Positions 62,269-64,000 of a DNA stretch of 64,000 nt are shown piece after piece. Location of the stretch: contig NZ_JADPQH010000002.1 in assembly GCF_019173455.1 (NCBI RefSeq), positions 325,490 through 389,489 of the forward strand. The letters run 5' to 3'. A program made the translations under genes and the position numbers. The notes beneath the pieces were generated by a model. It ran no database searches. It saw nothing but the letters and a program-made list of their open reading frames with translations, and was not told the DNA's origin. Every line of letters begins with the position of its first letter. Position 1 is the first letter of the stretch. This DNA comes from Nesterenkonia sp. Act20. Its GTDB lineage: Bacteria; Actinomycetota; Actinomycetes; Actinomycetales; Micrococcaceae.

Positions 62269-63853
62269 GCACTCTCTCCGCCCACACACGCTGCGTCTGG
62301 TGAGCCTCGCCGCGGTCTCCGCGCTGCTGTTCTCCGGGTGTGCTGACCCCTCCGGTGAGGCAGATTCCTCCGACGACGGCGCGGCGGCCCAGTCCTCGGC
62401 TGAACCGATGGCCGCCACCTCGGTACCCACGGATGCGCTGCCCGGCGAGGCGGAGGACTACACCGAGTACTACGAGCAGGAGCTGGAGTGGACCTCCTGC
62501 GAGAACACGATGATGTGCGCCGAGGTCACGGTGCCCCTGGACTATGCGGAACCCGAGGCCGGTGAGGATCTCGAGATCAGCATCATCAGCTCCGAGACCG
62601 GCGGCGATGAGGAGTATCTGCTGACCAACCCGGGCGGCCCCGGGTCCTCCGGCTACGACACCGTGGCGCAGACGCTGACCTCAGCGTTCAGCGAGGAGCT
62701 CATCGAGGCATACAACATCGTCGGGTTCGATCCGCGCGGTGTGCATCGCTCCTCCCCCGTGACCTGCCTGGACGACGCGGAGATGGACGCCTACCGCCAG
62801 GAGGTCTCCGATGAGCAGCTGGAGACCGAGGCTGCCTATACCGAGGCCCGCGAATCCGCTGCGGAGCTGGCCGCCCAGTGCGAGGCTGAGAGCGGCGAGC
62901 TCCTGGGGCATGTGGACACTCTCTCCGCCGCGCGGGACATGGACGTGATCCGTGCCGCGCTGGACCAGGAGGAACTGGATTACCTCGGCTTCTCCTATGG
63001 CACGAAGCTCGGCCTGACCTACGCCGAGCAGTATGGGCAGCGTGTGGGACGGTTCGTGCTCGACGGCATGTTCGACGTCTCCATCAGCGCTCATGAGCTG
63101 AACAAGCAGCAGGCCCTCGGGTTCGAAGATGCGTTGGAGAACTACGCCCAGTGGTGCACCGAGCAGGAGAACTGCGCCGCTGGGGACACCCCGGAGGAGG
63201 TGGTTCAGAGCACGCAGGACCTCTTCGCCGAAGTCGACGAGACTCCGGTGCAGGGCGCCGACGGACGCACGATCAACGTCTCCACCCTGGTGAGCGGCTT
63301 CATCACCCCGATGTACAACAGACAGAGCTGGCCGGTGCTCTCCGAGGCGCTCACTCTGGCCCTGGAGCAGGACGACTTCTCCGCGTTCCAGTACTTCGCC
63401 GATCTTCAGGCTGGACGAGAAGCCGATGGAAGCTACGACTGGATCAACACCTTCGCCTTCACCGCCGTGATGTGCCTGGACTACCCCATGCCTGGGGACT
63501 CCGAGCAGATCGAAGCCGAGTTCGAAGAGGTCTCTGAGGAGGCACCCACCTTCGGCCCGTATCTGGGTCACCGCGGCGTGGTCTGCCAAGAGTGGCCCGC
63601 GGAGAACGTGGCAGAGCCCTGGGAGCCGAGCCTGAGCGAGACCGAGGAGGTTCTGTTCATCGGCACCACCGGTGACCCCGCCACTCCGGTGGAATGGGCG
63701 GAGCACATGCATGAGATGGTGCCGCAGTCCTCCCTCATAGTTCGCGAGGGTGAAGGCCATCTGGGCTACCGCGCGGGGAACAGCTGCGTGGACGAGGCCG
63801 TCGACAGCTACCTGCTCGACGGCGAGCTTCAAGAGGGCCGATCCCAGTGCTGA
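62261..63853 (+). CDS. Alpha/beta-hydrolase lipoprotein, TAP-like (tripeptidyl aminopeptidase family)
   Basis: Exported lipoprotein hydrolase of 530 residues. GTG 62261 overlaps holB by 8 bases and has GAGG upstream. The signal peptide ends in lipobox LLFSGCADP (Cys near 27). The fold shows TNPGGPGSSGYDTV (oxyanion region), VGFDPRGVHRSSPV, the nucleophile elbow LGFSYGTKLGLTYAE, and the C-terminal FIGTTGDPATPVEWAEHM (Asp) and REGEGHLGY (His). It belongs to the SlpD/SlpE/CaeA group that cleaves peptides or esters. Very acidic, like the other exported proteins here. Confidence 0.92.
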   Translation: MPEHSLRPHTLRLVSLAAVSALLFSGCADPSGEADSSDDGAAAQSSAEPMAATSVPTDALPGEAEDYTEYYEQELEWTSCENTMMCAEVTVPLDYAEPEAGEDLEISIISSETGGDEEYLLTNPGGPGSSGYDTVAQTLTSAFSEELIEAYNIVGFDPRGVHRSSPVTCLDDAEMDAYRQEVSDEQLETEAAYTEARESAAELAAQCEAESGELLGHVDTLSAARDMDVIRAALDQEELDYLGFSYGTKLGLTYAEQYGQRVGRFVLDGMFDVSISAHELNKQQALGFEDALENYAQWCTEQENCAAGDTPEEVVQSTQDLFAEVDETPVQGADGRTINVSTLVSGFITPMYNRQSWPVLSEALTLALEQDDFSAFQYFADLQAGREADGSYDWINTFAFTAVMCLDYPMPGDSEQIEAEFEEVSEEAPTFGPYLGHRGVVCQEWPAENVAEPWEPSLSETEEVLFIGTTGDPATPVEWAEHMHEMVPQSSLIVREGEGHLGYRAGNSCVDEAVDSYLLDGELQEGRSQC

Positions 63854-63870
63854 ACCGGACTGAAAAGTCT

Positions 63871-63887
63871 TTCTACCGCTTGTAGAA
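63871..63887. promoter_or_regulatory. Palindrome TTCTAC-N5-GTAGAA upstream of the last gene
   Basis: TTCTAC and GTAGAA flank CGCTT; one extra T/A pair extends the arms. It lies 94-110 bases before the ATG at 63981 and repeats the layout of the 12831 site upstream of sdhC. Confidence 0.6.
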
Positions 63888-63980
63888 AACCGAGCGTAGA
63901 CTCGAATCACCGGTGACGCAGATGTCGCCCACAGTGTCTGATCACCGGCCCTATCCGCTGATCTGCGTAAGGACGACGCC

Positions 63981-64000
63981 ATGAACACTGAGGTTCCTGT
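63981..64000 (+). CDS. Start of an unidentified gene (truncated by window end)
   Basis: ATG at 63981 with AAGGA about 8 bases upstream; the six visible complete codons read MNTEVP. Family cannot be judged. It is assigned as a gene because of the good ribosome-binding site and the operator-like palindrome in its upstream region. Confidence 0.45.

Overview
The window is a gene-dense, GC-rich (by eye mid-60s %), low-intron bacterial chromosome segment. Family content points to Actinomycetota, order Micrococcales, most likely a Micrococcaceae-type organism (Nesterenkonia/Arthrobacter-like): DUF501, DUF2516, monomeric isocitrate dehydrogenase, SenX3/RegX3 with a PHO box upstream of phoU, short leaderless-type promoters and unusually acidic exported proteins, which would fit a halotolerant lifestyle. 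The taxonomic call is an inference from gene families, not from a marker comparison.

Layout. (1) 1-12734, all on the minus strand: manC, an M20 amidohydrolase, cdd-deoA-DedA, add-mazG, eno, an FtsB-like divisome protein, DUF501, Ppx/GppA, a mycosin-like subtilase and the start of an NDH-2. Four-base stop/start overlaps show tight coupling (nucleoside salvage, then glycolysis and cell-wall/division housekeeping). (2) 12735-17726, plus strand: promoter region with two TTCTAC/GTAGAA palindromes, sdhCDAB, a strong terminator and an isolated ATP-grasp ligase. (3) 17824-24356: YihY-type membrane protein, trpS, ExoIII and a membrane protein on minus; a small ferredoxin-fold-like protein on plus; a DHA2 drug exporter and a Gly/Pro-rich membrane protein on minus. 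(4) 24415-29386: two divergent ABC exporters, one MacB/FtsX-like, the other DrrA-like with both ABC-2 permeases fused into a single 628-residue chain. (5) 29613-41269: the accessory region of most interest, a catabolic island. It holds a NitT/TauT-type ABC importer (two permeases, an ATPase, two separate binding lipoproteins), a MarR regulator, an SDR, an amidohydrolase_2 protein, an acyl-CoA dehydrogenase, a MaoC hydratase, a CoA ligase and a PadR regulator. The enzyme order MarR/SDR/amidohydrolase/acyl-CoA dehydrogenase/MaoC plus CoA ligase matches what I recall of CoA-dependent phenylpropanoid (phd/cou-type) side-chain degradation, in which an amidohydrolase replaces the thiolase. Two promoters in the island share MarR-like half-sites. 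(6) 41443-54882: LLM flavin oxidoreductase, folD, glyA (minus), fur (plus), three acidic lipoproteins, gamma carbonic anhydrase, 2-hydroxyacid dehydrogenase, icd, mgtE and purH (minus). (7) 54942-58673: regX3-senX3 divergent from phoU across a PHO box, then convergent gpmA. (8) 58748-64000: DUF2516 and a cystathionine gamma-synthase-like enzyme on minus, tmk-holB-TAP-like hydrolase on plus, and the first codons of another gene behind a TTCTAC-N5-GTAGAA palindrome.

Non-coding structure is notable. Two homologous 74-bp palindromic elements (29399-29472 and 41359-41432) lie 11-12 bases downstream of stop codons. Two more hairpins of similar size but unrelated sequence (4216-4282, 57774-57847) occupy comparable 3'-end positions. 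I saw no tRNA or rRNA gene, transposase, phage gene or CRISPR array.
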